Shown: piece by piece, positions 1-10,029 of the stretch
How positions within the stretch are numbered: the stretch's first letter is position 1
Layout of the letters: every line of letters begins with the position of its first letter
From: Cyclaneusma minus
Taxonomy: Eukaryota > Ascomycota > Leotiomycetes > Marthamycetales > Marthamycetaceae
NCBI GenBank assembly: GCA_037179335.1
Contig: JAKZHN010000066.1
Coordinates: 1-64,000 of the forward strand
Length of the DNA: 64,000 nt
Reading direction: 5' to 3'
The notes under the pieces: generated by a model
The model's database searches: none
The model's input: the letters and a program-made list of their open reading frames with translations, nothing else
What the model was told of the DNA's origin: nothing
Translations under genes and position numbers: made by a program

Positions 1-46
1 CCCCCCTTTCCCCCAACTCCGATGCCCATCACTAACATCATCACAG

Positions 47-701
47 TTTCTACGGCTTCCCGGACCACTACTACTCCGAGAAGTTCCCCAACAAAGGCAG
101 TCCGGAGATCGCTTCCCAAGTCATCAAGCACCTGAACGACGCCGGAATCTTCACCCACCCCACTCGCCGCGGCCTCGACCACGGCGTCTGGGCAAGTTTC
201 AAAGTCGCCTTCCCCGACACCACATCTCTAGTCTCCCCCGTTGCCAACCCACTCACCGTCGCCATCATCCAAGTATCACTCTTCGCCTCCTCCTCCCCCA
301 CCCAACACATCGCACTCGGCCGCGCCCTCGCTCCCTTGCGCGACGAAGGAATCCTACTAATTGCCTCCGGCATGCCTGTGCATAACTTGCGAGATTACTT
401 TACCACGCCAAATGGACAGCAATTGCCGTATACGAAAAGCTTTATGGGGGTTTTGAAGGATGCGGTGGAGGAAAAGGAGGTCCGCGTGAGGGAAGAGAAG
501 ATGGAGAAGTTGGTGGAGAGGAGTGATTGTAGGAGGGCACATCCGACGGTGGAGCATTTGCTGCCGTTGCATGTGGCGGTGGGCGCTGCGGGGGAAGACA
601 ACGGGGTAGAGCTTTTTGAAATGCTGGAGGGAGGGATGGCTTGGGGGCTTTATAGGTTTGGGGATGTCGGGAATTCGAGTGTTGGGGAGGAAGTGAGATA
701 G
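47..701 (+). CDS. DODA/LigB-type extradiol ring-cleavage dioxygenase, 3' exon (5' truncated)
   Basis: Last exon of a gene that starts left of the window. A splice acceptor AG lies at 45-46, with a CTAAC branch site at 32-36, and the frame opens straight after it and runs about 217 residues to a TAG at 699-701. The protein looks like the LigB superfamily of 4,5-DOPA/aromatic extradiol dioxygenases: an FYGFPDHYY segment at the exon start, a conserved SGMPVHNLRD segment around residue 102 of the visible part, and PTVEHLLPL further on, where family members place metal- and substrate-binding His and Glu residues. Such enzymes open catechol-type rings using a single divalent metal. The physiological substrate cannot be read from sequence, and fungal paralogues are often uncharacterised. 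Family assignment is fairly sure; the N-terminal metal ligands are outside the window. Confidence 0.8.
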
Positions 702-1491
702 GGAATAGGGGTTGGTGTTGTTCGGGAGGAGTGTATAGCAATGTTGTAGGGCCTTGAGCAGCGAAGGGATATATCGAAGAAGCTAGCTTTCACCGCGTTT
801 CTAATTCCCTGTTGTGAGCAGAGATCAGAGAAGCTGGACAAAGCTACATCGGTACGGCAGTGCTATTGCTTCAATCAATGAATGCGAGGTACTTGAATCC
901 AGACGAGCCTCGCGATTGCAGCCTCACCTCCCGCCTACCTAATAGATCCTAATTCGCAGCTGTATATCAAAGCAGTCACCGCTTAGCGCAATGGCTACCT
1001 GATTCAGATACCAAACAATGTGCTAAGCGTTTGCCGCATGCCCAATGGGTTCGACTGCTTGGCCTGGGAAATAAAGAAATTATATTTCGCTGCGCAATAC
1101 GCAGGGGTTGAAGACCGGCGAAAGCAAGTCTTTTTGCTCTTTTTTGCAACCTTGTAGCTTTTATTCCGGACTTCGGTGGGTACTTCCGATCTTCTTCTCC
1201 TTTTCTCTTCAGTTTTCTTCTTTTCCCTTCCTTTTCTCCTCCTTTTATTTGACGCAAATTATTGAGGTGTGGCTTCATGCCAAAACGTGAGGGAAGTTGG
1301 GGATAGCGGTAGACTTCTGCAATGCGTCCTCGCCATTAATCAGCCACATTATCGTTGATGATCCACGACGTTTCCCTGAGGTTCCATCAGCATTCGTGAT
1401 GAAGCTTGATATCGTGTCGGTGTTTCCTTGGTATTTACATCGCCCCCTGAATCCGTCTTTCTCCGGCAACCCCCTTTCCCCCACCATCACT
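702..1491. other. Convergent intergenic region
   Basis: 3' flanks of the dioxygenase (+) and the complex I gene (-). It contains a pyrimidine-rich tract at about 1186-1250 and a tRNA-like A/B-box pair at about 984-1060 that does not fold as a tRNA. No gene is supported. Confidence 0.6.
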
Positions 1492-1988
1492 TCATACGCC
1501 AGTTTTCACAAGCCCGGTGACCTTATCCTCGATCTCCTTGTCCGATAGGCCTAGTAAGGACTCGCTCTTCTCCTTGCCAAACTCTGTAAAGATGCCGCAT
1601 CAGCAATCCGGTCTTATTCATTCCGCTGCTCCGTTCATCTTCTCCTGCTCGTTCTGATTCGGCGACTCGGGATTTAGGATTAGGCCACATACCGTATCTT
1701 GCGTACACTCTTGGTTGAGTTCCCTGTGCCTCGCGCAGCATGATGGGGGTATTTGGGTTGTTCTTCTTCATCGTGGGGTATGCTCGAGACAGGAACGATC
1801 TGGATGGTTCTCGTTAGCCCAGTTGCTCCCTTCTCCACCACCATCCACTTTGCCAGAAATAGGGCCATCGGGTCCTCTTATTTTCGGGAAGGAAAGACAT
1901 ACCGGACCGGCGAGCTGTGTTCCGAGGTCTGGCAGAACAGGAAGCGCACTTCCTTCAGGGTGTTGGTGAAAGCGTATTTGGCCGACAT
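1492..1988 (-). CDS. nuo-10.5: NADH:ubiquinone oxidoreductase 10.5 kDa subunit (NDUFA2/B8 family)
   Basis: Three exons read from the minus strand: 1988-1903, 1799-1693 and 1583-1492, giving 94 residues, the usual size for this family. The protein starts MSAKYAFTNTLKEVRFLFCQ, continues with AYPTMKKNNPNTPIMLREA and ends in a KEIEDKVTGLVKTGV tail, all recognisable NDUFA2 blocks with a thioredoxin-like fold. NDUFA2 is an accessory subunit of the matrix arm of mitochondrial complex I. Both introns (about 103 and 109 bp) begin GTATGT; the first has a GCTAAC branch site just before its CAG acceptor. The gene is divergent from a mitochondrial pyruvate carrier gene 444 bp away. The splice phases agree (2, then 1), so the model is firm. 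The symbol is borrowed from Neurospora usage. Confidence 0.92.
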
Positions 1989-2432
1989 GGTCGCGTTTTT
2001 CCTGTCCAGATAGTAGATTCGATATTTCGGTCCTTCCGCCTCCAAGTATCGAAGTTGTAGTCGGAATGTGACCTGGCAATCGCAAATGCCGTAGAGTATC
2101 GCAATGTGAAGGTCGACTGACGTTGTCGCACCGCCGAGCTCCAGCTGTGGCTGCCTCACAGATAAGGCGCTCGTGGCCCCAACGCGCCACGATGTGGCTT
2201 TGTCCCCATCGAATTCGGAGTCCGATGCCGCTATCCGTACTTTATCTGACTGTCATCTTTCAACAATTTCGCGTCTGAACTCATCGAAGGAGATAGCGCT
2301 GCCCAAACTCCGCTCCTCCAAACACCTCATCTCCCCTCACCCTCTACCTGTGAGTGCTCCTGTTCTACAAAACCCGTTACATGTAGAATCTCCACATTCA
2401 GAATCTAAGTTGGACAAGGTAGAACCGCCAAG
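1989..2432. promoter_or_regulatory. Divergent promoter region, complex I subunit / pyruvate carrier
   Basis: 444 bp between two start codons pointing apart, so both promoters should lie here. Pyrimidine-rich sequence and a TACATGTA palindrome at 2378-2385 sit just upstream of the pyruvate carrier ATG. No clear TATA box. Confidence 0.5.
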
Positions 2433-3305
2433 ATGCAGGCCACAAGCTCCATTCTCCGCGCGTCCCGCCCTGCTTTCCGCCAGCAACCAAACTTCGTCGC
2501 CGGACGCATTGCACGGAATACCAGATTTCAGCAGATTGGCAGGAGATGGCAGAGCACGGCAGCGCCAGAGAACCCAGCTGCGGCACAAACCAGCTGGTTT
2601 GCGCGCATGTGGAATAGCCCGGTGGGAATCAAGACGGTGCACTTCTGGTATGCTATCCTGGGAATATACCAATCCCCTACGAGATATCCTTGATAAAAGG
2701 CTGGAAGAAATATCAGTGGTTCAAAAACGCTAACTGAAGGTAGGGCTCCAGTTATGAAATGGGCTCTCGTCCTTGCTGGTATCTCCGACTTCTACCGTCC
2801 CGCTGAGAAGCTCTCTCTTACACAAAACGCTGCTCTGACTGCTACCGGTGCCATCTGGACCCGGTGGTGCTTTGTTATCAAACCTAAGAACTACCTGTGC
2901 GTTACCAATTTTCCTTTCCTCCATCCGATACACTCGCCTACGCCCTTGGCAGACCTTTGCTATGAAGAAAAAATACAGTCAACAGTTATCCCTGTCTAAA
3001 TCACACTATGTTGAGTTTAATAATTAGACTCTGAGCACACAATCCCTTGGGGTTCTATTTAAACCCGAATATTCGGAATCTATTGCTTGAGTCGCGTTAC
3101 TGATTCTGGTCTGGCGTATAATAGGCTCGCAGCAGTCAACTTCTTCCTCGGCTGCGTTGGTGTTATCCAGGTCAGCAGAATCCTCATGTGGCAGAGCAGT
3201 GTCAAGAAGCAGTCTGCCGGTGAGCAGCTCGAGAACGCCGAGGCCAGCGCTGTGGAGAGCGCAAAGGGGGTTAAGGAGGATGTCAAGGCTGCTGTGAAGA
3301 AATAG
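2433..3305 (+). CDS. Mitochondrial pyruvate carrier subunit, MPC2 type
   Basis: Exons 2433-2647, 2744-2896 and 3125-3305 encode about 182 residues. MPC proteins form the heteromeric pyruvate importer of the mitochondrial inner membrane. The N-terminus is rich in Arg, Ser and Ala without acidic residues at first (ATSSILRASRPAFRQQ), like a presequence. The core reads NSPVGIKTVHFWAPVMKW, GISDFYRPAEKLS, then an IWTRWCFVIKPKNYL segment and LAAVNFFLGCVGVIQ, matching MPC2-type family blocks and three short membrane segments. The roughly 40-residue hydrophilic C-terminal tail is rich in Lys, Glu and Ala. Intron 1 (96 bp) has a GCTAAC branch; intron 2 (228 bp) starts GTGCGT. Both junctions split a codon and restore a conserved motif (FWAP and NYLLAAV). 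MPC2 versus the yeast MPC3 paralogue cannot be separated. Confidence 0.92.
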
Positions 3306-3757
3306 AGGATGTGTTGATCAGAGGCGGAGCGGGTGAGGAGATACCCTTCTTAGCATGAAATGAGGCGACGGGTAAAGGCTGGGCTCTGGGGGTGTACAGA
3401 AGGGAGGAAGGTCACAGAGCTCGGGACGAGGAAAGGCTTGGCCGGTCATTCTCGCGGCGCGATTCTTTGCATACCCTCTTCTAATATTGGGGCGGTACCT
3501 GGTCCTAGGATGGACGAAAGAGCTCTTGCTCCTGCCGCTTTGCGTGTTTCCAATATGAGAATCGAAAACATTAAACCCCGATTCATGAGACTCGAATTTT
3601 GTAAGTTTTCAGTCTGCGGCTTTCGAACTGAGTGGCGATGACGGCACAATAGAGCATCATGATCTTATGGGAAAAGCAATTCAATTGCATTGGTTTCGCA
3701 CTAATGGTATAATCGTACACTCATAATACAGTCTGCAAGCTGATCATAAGCATGCCA
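3306..3757. other. Convergent intergenic region
   Basis: 3' flanks of the pyruvate carrier (+) and the NTF2-like gene (-). Nothing else recognised. Confidence 0.5.
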
Positions 3758-4906
3758 TCAGTTGCCCTTCTTAGCATCCTCTTCCTCGTTCTTGGGAACA
3801 GACACGAACGCAGGGACGGTGACCGAGTTCAAGTTGCGGAAAACCTATCAAAGAAGTCAGCATCGTTTCTCCAGCCATCTCTTCAGAACAGAAAATCCAA
3901 CGCTTCCTGCCCACTAAAGAAACCTTTACAACGAAGCCAACACAGCACTGAAAACGGCCTCTTACCGCCCACGCCCTCGTCCACCAAACAAAACTCCAAA
4001 GCCACCACCCCACCCAAAAATACACACTCGCCCACCAAAACGGATTCAAAACGCTGATCAGACTTACCTTGGCAAAAGCACCCTCGGGGATGTTGCCATT
4101 CCACTTATCCTCCACCTTGGTGATCTTGCCGTTGGCGCCAGTGTGGATGTTGACGACGCTCTCGATGACATGCTCGGAGCCGATACCTTTGACCTTGTAG
4201 CGCGTCTTGAGGTCCATGGTGATGGGGTTCCCGGCGGAGGTTACCTCGTGGTGCAGGCGCTCGATGGAGGAGAAGGCGGTTTGAAGACCGTACCATTGGG
4301 CTGAGTATCTATTCGGAGTGTAAGCAGGGGCTGTGCAGGGTTTTGGTATTGGGAGGCTAGGATATCTTCGCGAGGTGTCTTGGGGAATCGGTTTTCTTAA
4401 GAGGTATGTGGATTGTAGTATAACTTACTGCTTGCGGCCTTCAGCGATTGTGAGGGGGTCTTGGAATGATGCATCGTCCTGGAAGATGTTAAGACATAGA
4501 CTTTAAATTTTGTGGAATTGATCAAGGTGGGCATAATAGCCACGTACATCCCATAGCTGGAGTTTCTTCAGAGATGGGCGACCGGCGAAGAGCTGAAAGC
4601 AATTAGTATTCCAGTACTTGGAACAATGAAGCTTCACGGTGACGGTACATCCAAAACACTGCCAACAAGGGTCTTTTGCTGATCATCCAGCTGCACTCCT
4701 GATTTGGTGCTGATGTTGGTATTCTCAATGCCGAGCTCACTGCTGCCGGGCAGGTTGCCGCTGGATTGCTGGCTCTGCTCTTTGGCAGTCTCAGAGGGGA
4801 CTCCTGATGTAGACATGGCGCGGAAGCTTTGTTGAAATTGAGTAGGTTTTGTGAAGGAAGTACAAGTTCTGGGACTTGGTGACAATCGTTTGAGTGAAGA
4901 AAACAT
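3758..4906 (-). CDS. NTF2-fold (SnoaL-like) protein, possibly mitochondrial
   Basis: Five exons on the minus strand (4906-4649, 4592-4548, 4478-4429, 4308-4068, 3844-3758) give 226 residues. All four introns have consistent phases and GT...AG ends. The central part (LFAGRPSLKKLQLWDDDASF, then a DPLTIAEGRKQYSAQWYGL block and a beta-rich HVIESVVNIHTG/KVEDKWNG half) resembles the cone-shaped NTF2/SnoaL-like fold found in many uncharacterised fungal proteins. No catalytic residues can be assigned. The first 31 residues are basic and Ser/Thr-rich (FSSLKRLSPSPRTCTSF) before a second in-frame Met (MSTSG), so either a mitochondrial presequence or a downstream start is possible. The function is unknown, so no symbol is given. 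Confidence 0.78.
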
Positions 4907-5423
4907 AGGCTTGGGCGATGAGTAGTGGAAGGAAAGAGGTAAGGGAGAAGAAGGAAGCGAGAAAGGTCACCGCTCTTTTTGCTTTAAATACCTTGGGCTT
5001 CGGAAAGGAAGAAGTCCGACGTTACTCTGCCTAAAGCTTTGTTGCGTATTGATGATGTTTGGCAGCAATAGGCTCCTTTGGTGTTGTCTTGATGTCATCA
5101 TCGTTCTGAAGGCGTAAAAGTCAGCACATGCCAAAAAAGAAGCCTTTGGGTCGCCAGTGCAGCGGAAAAGTCAAAAAGGCCGTGGGCCCGTGGCCACAGT
5201 TGAACTTTGGCTCCTTCCGGCGCACAAGGCTGGGCATTCGATTTTTAAGGCTGCGCACTTCCACGCCCCGCCAAAATCAGTCGCGCCTTCCCACACGACC
5301 ATCAATCAATCGCGCCCTGATTGATTCTTCTTCACCCAGGATCAGTCCACCCACTACGCTACACCACAACTTTGCCATTCACAATCACCTGACGCACTCA
5401 CGGACCTGCCTACCTGATCAGTG
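4907..5423. promoter_or_regulatory. Divergent promoter region, NTF2-like gene / Brf1
   Basis: 517 bp between opposed start codons. A TTTAAATA stretch near 4983-4990 is a possible TATA-like site for the minus-strand gene. The half nearer Brf1 is GC-richer, with a GTGGGCCCGTGGCCAC block near 5183. Confidence 0.45.
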
Positions 5424-7823
5424 ATGGCCCCTCCTAGGAAGCCAGTCCCTGTCAATCGCATCGCTCTGCTGACCAAGAGGGCTGACAGGATCAACGCGAA
5501 GCCCAAAGTCACAGCAGGCAAACCCACGGGCCCAGTCTGTGTGAACAAAGAATGTAGTGACCCGTACATCGTCGACGGCATCTGCCAGTCCTGCGGCGCC
5601 GTCGCCACTGAGTCTCAAATCGTCTCCGAGCTCCAATTTGGCGAGTCCTCGTCTGGAGCCGCCGTCCTCCAAGGTACCTTCGTCGGCGCCGATGAGGGCC
5701 GCGCACGTCAGAACATTCCCGGCCAGCATGGACACCACGGAGAGAGTCGTTCGAAGACCCTTGCAGATGGCGGCCAGACCATCCAGAACCTGGCCTCGGG
5801 CTTTCGCATCTCGGAGCAAATTGTGCAGGAAGCCCAATCCATCTTCAAACTTGCTGTGGGCTTCAATTTCACCCAAGGCCGGACTGTCCAGGCCGTTGCT
5901 GCTGTCTGTCTCTACACTGCTTGCCGCCGACGGGAAGACTGCAGATTCATGCTCATCGATTTTGCTGATCGTCAAAACGTATGATGACTCGTTCCATCCT
6001 TTTGCATGGGCAATACTGATAGACTACAGATCAATGTTTTCAAGCTTGGACGTGTCTTCATGGCTCTGCACGGCACTCTTGGCCTCACCATGGGAACCCA
6101 GAATTCCCAGAGCGCCCTTCTGAAGCCCGTCTTGCCTGAACATCTGATTCTCCGCTACGCCCAGAAACTCGAATTCCTTGACCAAACCAATACCGTCGCT
6201 CAGACCGCAATCAGAATCTCCGCACGCATGACTCGAGATTGGATTGCTGCAGGCCGTCGTGTCTCTGGAGTCGTGGCAGCCGCCCTCCTCATGGCAGCAC
6301 GGATTCATAATTTCCGACGTACTGCGAAAGAGATCACCTACATCGTCCATGTGACCGACATGACCATCCAAAAGCGTCTGGATGAATTCAAGGTTACGGA
6401 AAGCAGCGAGCTGACCATTGACGAGTTCCTGAAGAAGGACTTCCTGCTGTCTTGCCATCCCCCTCCCTCTTGGTACAGGCAGACGAAGGAGTGGCAGGAG
6501 AAGAACCCGACGAGGAAGCGCAAGCGCGAGATGCGAGCTGAATCGGAGCAATCCAACGAAGGATCACGCAGCGCCAGTGTTGCTTCAAGGCGCAGCGAGG
6601 TACCTGAGGCCGAGGCCGATGCTGGCAAGGAAGACCAGGCCACGCGTAAGAAGCAACGTCGTAATGATGGTTCTTCTGGTGCTGTCAAGCCTGTCCAGGA
6701 AATTCGGAAAGACCAGGACGGATTTGCCATCCCCGCGGTGCCGGCTACTTCTGAGGAAACTCCTGGCACGGAGGAGTCCGAGAACATCGACCCCTCTTTG
6801 CTTGATGGAGTGGCCAACGGGGAGTATGATGAGTCGCTTGAGAAGCACTACGATGCAAACAGAGACGCGACCATTGACCCAGCTAGGGAAGTGCCCGATG
6901 CAGCGGCAGAACTTGCTACAGAAGAATCCTCGAAGCCGAATGGCAAGGGAGATAAGGGAGATAAGGGGAAGAAATTGGCGCCTCTGACGATTCCGGTTAA
7001 TAAGCTTTGGGAAGAGAGAGAAGAGTCGCTGGAGAGGGAAGTCACTGAACTAGTCTCCGATCCCCACACCCTCGAGCACGGCGAGTTCTTTGCCGACTCT
7101 TGGGGAAAAGCACGTCTTATCGCCCTCCAAGAAGAGCAGATGAATCCCCGAGGAAGAGTTGTCTCAACGGATGTGCATATCGGCGAAGACGAGTTTGCCA
7201 ACGATCCCGAGGTCCAAAACTGCTGTCTCACCCCCCAACAAATAGCTATCAAGGAGAAGATTTGGGTCAATGAGAACAAGAGGTGGTTGCGCGAGCAGCA
7301 AGATAAGTTGTGGAAAGCCAAGGTGGCCGAGAGACACCCAAAGAAGGCGACGCGTCCTCGTAAGAAGAAGGCTAGGATGGGAGAGGGCCAGGAAAAGCCG
7401 GCAAATAATGCTGCTGAGGCCGCGGCAGAGACCATGGACCGCCGGGGCATGTCCAAGCTTGTTCGGGAAGAGTACAATGCCATGTTGGCGGAGATGGGCC
7501 AAGGCAAAGGCAGTCGACTTGGTAGCGCAGCAACCAGCAAAGCCCCCAGCAAAGCCCCCAGCAAAGCCCCCAGCAAAGCCCCCAGCCCCGTGGCCACGAC
7601 TCCCACAGCAACAACCAACACCGCAGTCCAAGCCGCCTCTGAGGTCACGAATGACGCTGATGGTGTCAATGATTTCTACGACGAGGACGAAACGACCGTC
7701 GGCCAGAGTGCTGTGGTGTCAGGGGCTGTTGAAGAGGAAGAAGAAGACTTCGAGTTTGGTGACTTTGAGGAGCCGGAGCCGGAGTATGATGAAGGAGGCT
7801 ACGATGATGTACCAGACTTCTAG
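5424..7823 (+). CDS. brf1: TFIIIB subunit Brf1 (RNA polymerase III initiation factor)
   Basis: Two exons, 5424-5978 and 6030-7823, with a 51-bp intron, encode 782 residues. Brf1 is the TFIIB-related subunit of TFIIIB that recruits RNA polymerase III to tRNA and 5S genes. A zinc ribbon is formed by Cys39, Cys44, Cys54 and Cys57, followed by two cyclin-like folds (roughly 85-185 and 190-290, including QTIQNLASGFRISEQIVQEA and RISARMTRDWIAAGRRVSG). After residue 300 comes a charged linker. The conserved Brf1-specific C-terminal block that binds TBP is seen around residues 500-560 (CCLTPQQIAIKEKIWVNENK). The C-terminus carries four tandem SKAP units (7536-7583) and a highly acidic end. The ATG at 5424 is the first in frame that precedes the zinc ribbon. 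Assignment is strong. Confidence 0.93.
7536..7583 (+). repeat. Coding minisatellite, 4 x 12 bp (SKAP)
   Basis: Four perfect tandem copies of AGCAAAGCCCCC inside the Brf1 C-terminal linker, translating as repeated Ser-Lys-Ala-Pro, followed by a partial fifth unit. The repeat is in frame, so copy-number change would not break the gene. Confidence 0.95.
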
Positions 7824-8733
7824 TCTCCCCCAGGCCGATGTACTGGTGGCGCGAACGAGAGACGTCCATCTTGACGACTAGATCTGCACACCTGGCGGGC
7901 GATAAACCAACAAAAAAGGGAAAAAAGAAAACTTGCACGGTAAAACAGAAGGCATTTGTCACACGAGCGATCTTATCAGCTTTCAGGCGCAAAGGGGCTC
8001 GGCTCAAAGATACCCAGGGGCATTGCATTACCGGCTGGGAGTTCTAGGGTGTTCGCGGCATCTCATCTCTTTATTAGCATCCTTCAGCGAGAAAAGTGTT
8101 GTTTTACTCCATACTTTCTCGGCAGCTGGATCGGAGAGATACCCGCAAATACCCCTAGAAATAGCGTCTAGAAAAATACAAAAAGCTTTCATGCAACTTC
8201 CTCTCTTCTGTGAATTGTGGAACATGCTACGAACTGTTGTTAGGCCGCGAATGCTGGCTATATGGTATTGGTATTGTGATACTGCGTTGGAAAGTGGGAT
8301 GAGAGTATTCTGGATGTCCCCACCCCTCCGCCCCAGTCCCCTGAGATCGACATGTGACGGTAATGACAGGCTGAGAGCTCAATATTGGATTTTGTTTGAT
8401 TTCAGTCATTTGAATGGTAGATTCAATTGTTCATAATTGAAAATTGATGGAGAATGGAGACATTTCTAATCATTATTTTTACGGGTATTCTTGATCATTG
8501 TGGATATCACTAGTTACTGGGAAGATTTCTAAGCAAATTTCGCCTCAATGGGAGGTTGGGAGTAGACTTTTTTCACCCACCTGTATAAGCAGCTGAGTTA
8601 CGAGTAGCGGATACCAGTGAACCAGGGATATGGTAAAAGTCTTAAGTAGCATCAGATTCCAAAGCACCTTATCCATCATTATGCAAGATTGAAAACCAGC
8701 AAGCCGCCCTCCCACACAAATCAGCCTCAGGTT
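7824..8733. other. Convergent intergenic region
   Basis: 3' flanks of Brf1 (+) and the alpha/beta hydrolase (-). It turns AT-richer from about 8420. A short CTAGTTACTGGGAAG stretch near 8508 weakly resembles the dispersed TTCCTAATTACTTGGAATA repeat. No gene seen. Confidence 0.5.
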
Positions 8734-10029
8734 TCAAGCTTCAAGACCCATAACCCACTTCAGCCCCTCACCAGCCCTCTCCTCCGCCTTCTTCGCCTCC
8801 TCCAAGCCCGGCGCTTTCAACCAATACGTATGCGGCATCCCCCTTTCCACATCAACCCTCACATTCTCCCCACCCTTCCACCCCGACATTTCCATAGCAA
8901 AACACACCCCATCGCTATACCACACATCATTCGTGCACACCTGAATCCACACCCTCAATCGCCCTTCTCCCTTTCCCAACTCAGCCAACTCTTTCACTTC
9001 TTCTGTCATTTCCAACGGCCAGCCAATACTGTTCTCCTGCTCAGACTCCATGGCATTGAGAAGAGAACATTGTTCTTGGAAGGACGCGTTCTTAAAGCGG
9101 ACCGCAAACGAACTTGTTTCAGCGCGGGAATAGAGCAAGGGTCTCTCAGTGGTCGAGAGAACGGTGTTGAATGCGGGTTTGAAACTGGTGTGCATGGAAC
9201 GAAGGTGTTCAGGAACATGGCGCTCACCTCGCGAAGCGTCGACCAATACCGGGCAGCGTAGCAACAAGCCTTTCACTATTTGTAAGTTTCGAGCTTGGAG
9301 CGCTACCAGGGTTGCAAGTTGGCCGCCTGAGGAACTGCCGACAAGGTAGATCTGGGGCTTTGCGATGTCCTCCTGGAGGCTTTGAGGTCCCGGCTGGAGC
9401 ATTTCGTTGGTATTGGATTCTCTTGCTTTACGGAGATCGACTGGAGCAGCGATGGAGATGAAAGCATCCCAAGCGTCCTCGAAACATTTGCCTGACGGGA
9501 CATCGGGCATGAGACGGTAGGCAATGGATACTACGGGGTGACGACAGGCGAGGGCAAGTGAACGGCAGGATAACTCTTCAGAATCGAGATCGCCGACACA
9601 GAGACCGCCGCCGTGGTAGTAGATAGTTAGCTTTTTATTTTGCTCTCTCGTGGCGGAGAAGAAAGAGTTGAGGTCAGTGTGGGCGTTGCATCGAGGTGTA
9701 CTGGTTGGTGTATGTGACGCCTCGGGGGCTTGGCTTCCAGGGGCTGGGAACTTGCTGGCGTCGGAATAGACAGGGAGGTAGCATCTGATGGGAAGTTTGT
9801 GGCCGTCTCGCATTGGTACTGTGGAATCACTGATGTGGAGGTTCTTAGTGAGGTGACAGTAGGGACCAGCTAGCATGGAGGCATTGAGAGCTTTGCAAGC
9901 GGCGCTGTAGATTGGTTGGCGTTCCTCAGGTGTGGAAGCTGGTTGGGGACTCAGGAGGTCGGATGATTGCTCGAAGGCGATCCATGAGGGATTGAGTGAT
10001 GGCGGCAAAGATATATTGAGATCTTGCAT
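8734..10029 (-). CDS. Alpha/beta-hydrolase fold-3 (hormone-sensitive-lipase-like) esterase
   Basis: Intronless, 431 residues. An oxyanion-hole HGGG lies at about 139-142 and the nucleophile elbow GSSSGG at 231-236 (Ser233). A C-terminal CTNDVWYSDG segment and PHTYW supply the expected acidic residue and catalytic His. This order is that of the HSL/bacterial esterase group IV family, which hydrolyses small esters or lactones; the substrate is unknown. The usual elbow of the family is GDSAGG, so Asp to Ser next to the nucleophile is a deviation. No signal peptide is visible, suggesting a cytosolic enzyme. It is flanked by more than 900 bp of non-coding sequence on both sides and has no obvious pathway partners. 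Arylacetamide deacetylase-like or steryl deacetylase-like roles are possible. Confidence 0.85.
   Translation of the reverse strand: MQDLNISLPPSLNPSWIAFEQSSDLLSPQPASTPEERQPIYSAACKALNASMLAGPYCHLTKNLHISDSTVPMRDGHKLPIRCYLPVYSDASKFPAPGSQAPEASHTPTSTPRCNAHTDLNSFFSATREQNKKLTIYYHGGGLCVGDLDSEELSCRSLALACRHPVVSIAYRLMPDVPSGKCFEDAWDAFISIAAPVDLRKARESNTNEMLQPGPQSLQEDIAKPQIYLVGSSSGGQLATLVALQARNLQIVKGLLLRCPVLVDASRGERHVPEHLRSMHTSFKPAFNTVLSTTERPLLYSRAETSSFAVRFKNASFQEQCSLLNAMESEQENSIGWPLEMTEEVKELAELGKGEGRLRVWIQVCTNDVWYSDGVCFAMEMSGWKGGENVRVDVERGMPHTYWLKAPGLEEAKKAEERAGEGLKWVMGLEA

Noticed and set aside
977..1072. tRNA-like A box (TAGCGCAATGG) and B box (GGTTCGACTGC)
   Set aside because: Acceptor, D and T stems do not pair and no anticodon arm fits, so it is not a functional tRNA; at best a relic.
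6848..7669. 273-codon minus-strand frame opposite Brf1
   Set aside because: Antisense of a confirmed conserved gene, low-complexity translation, no family match.
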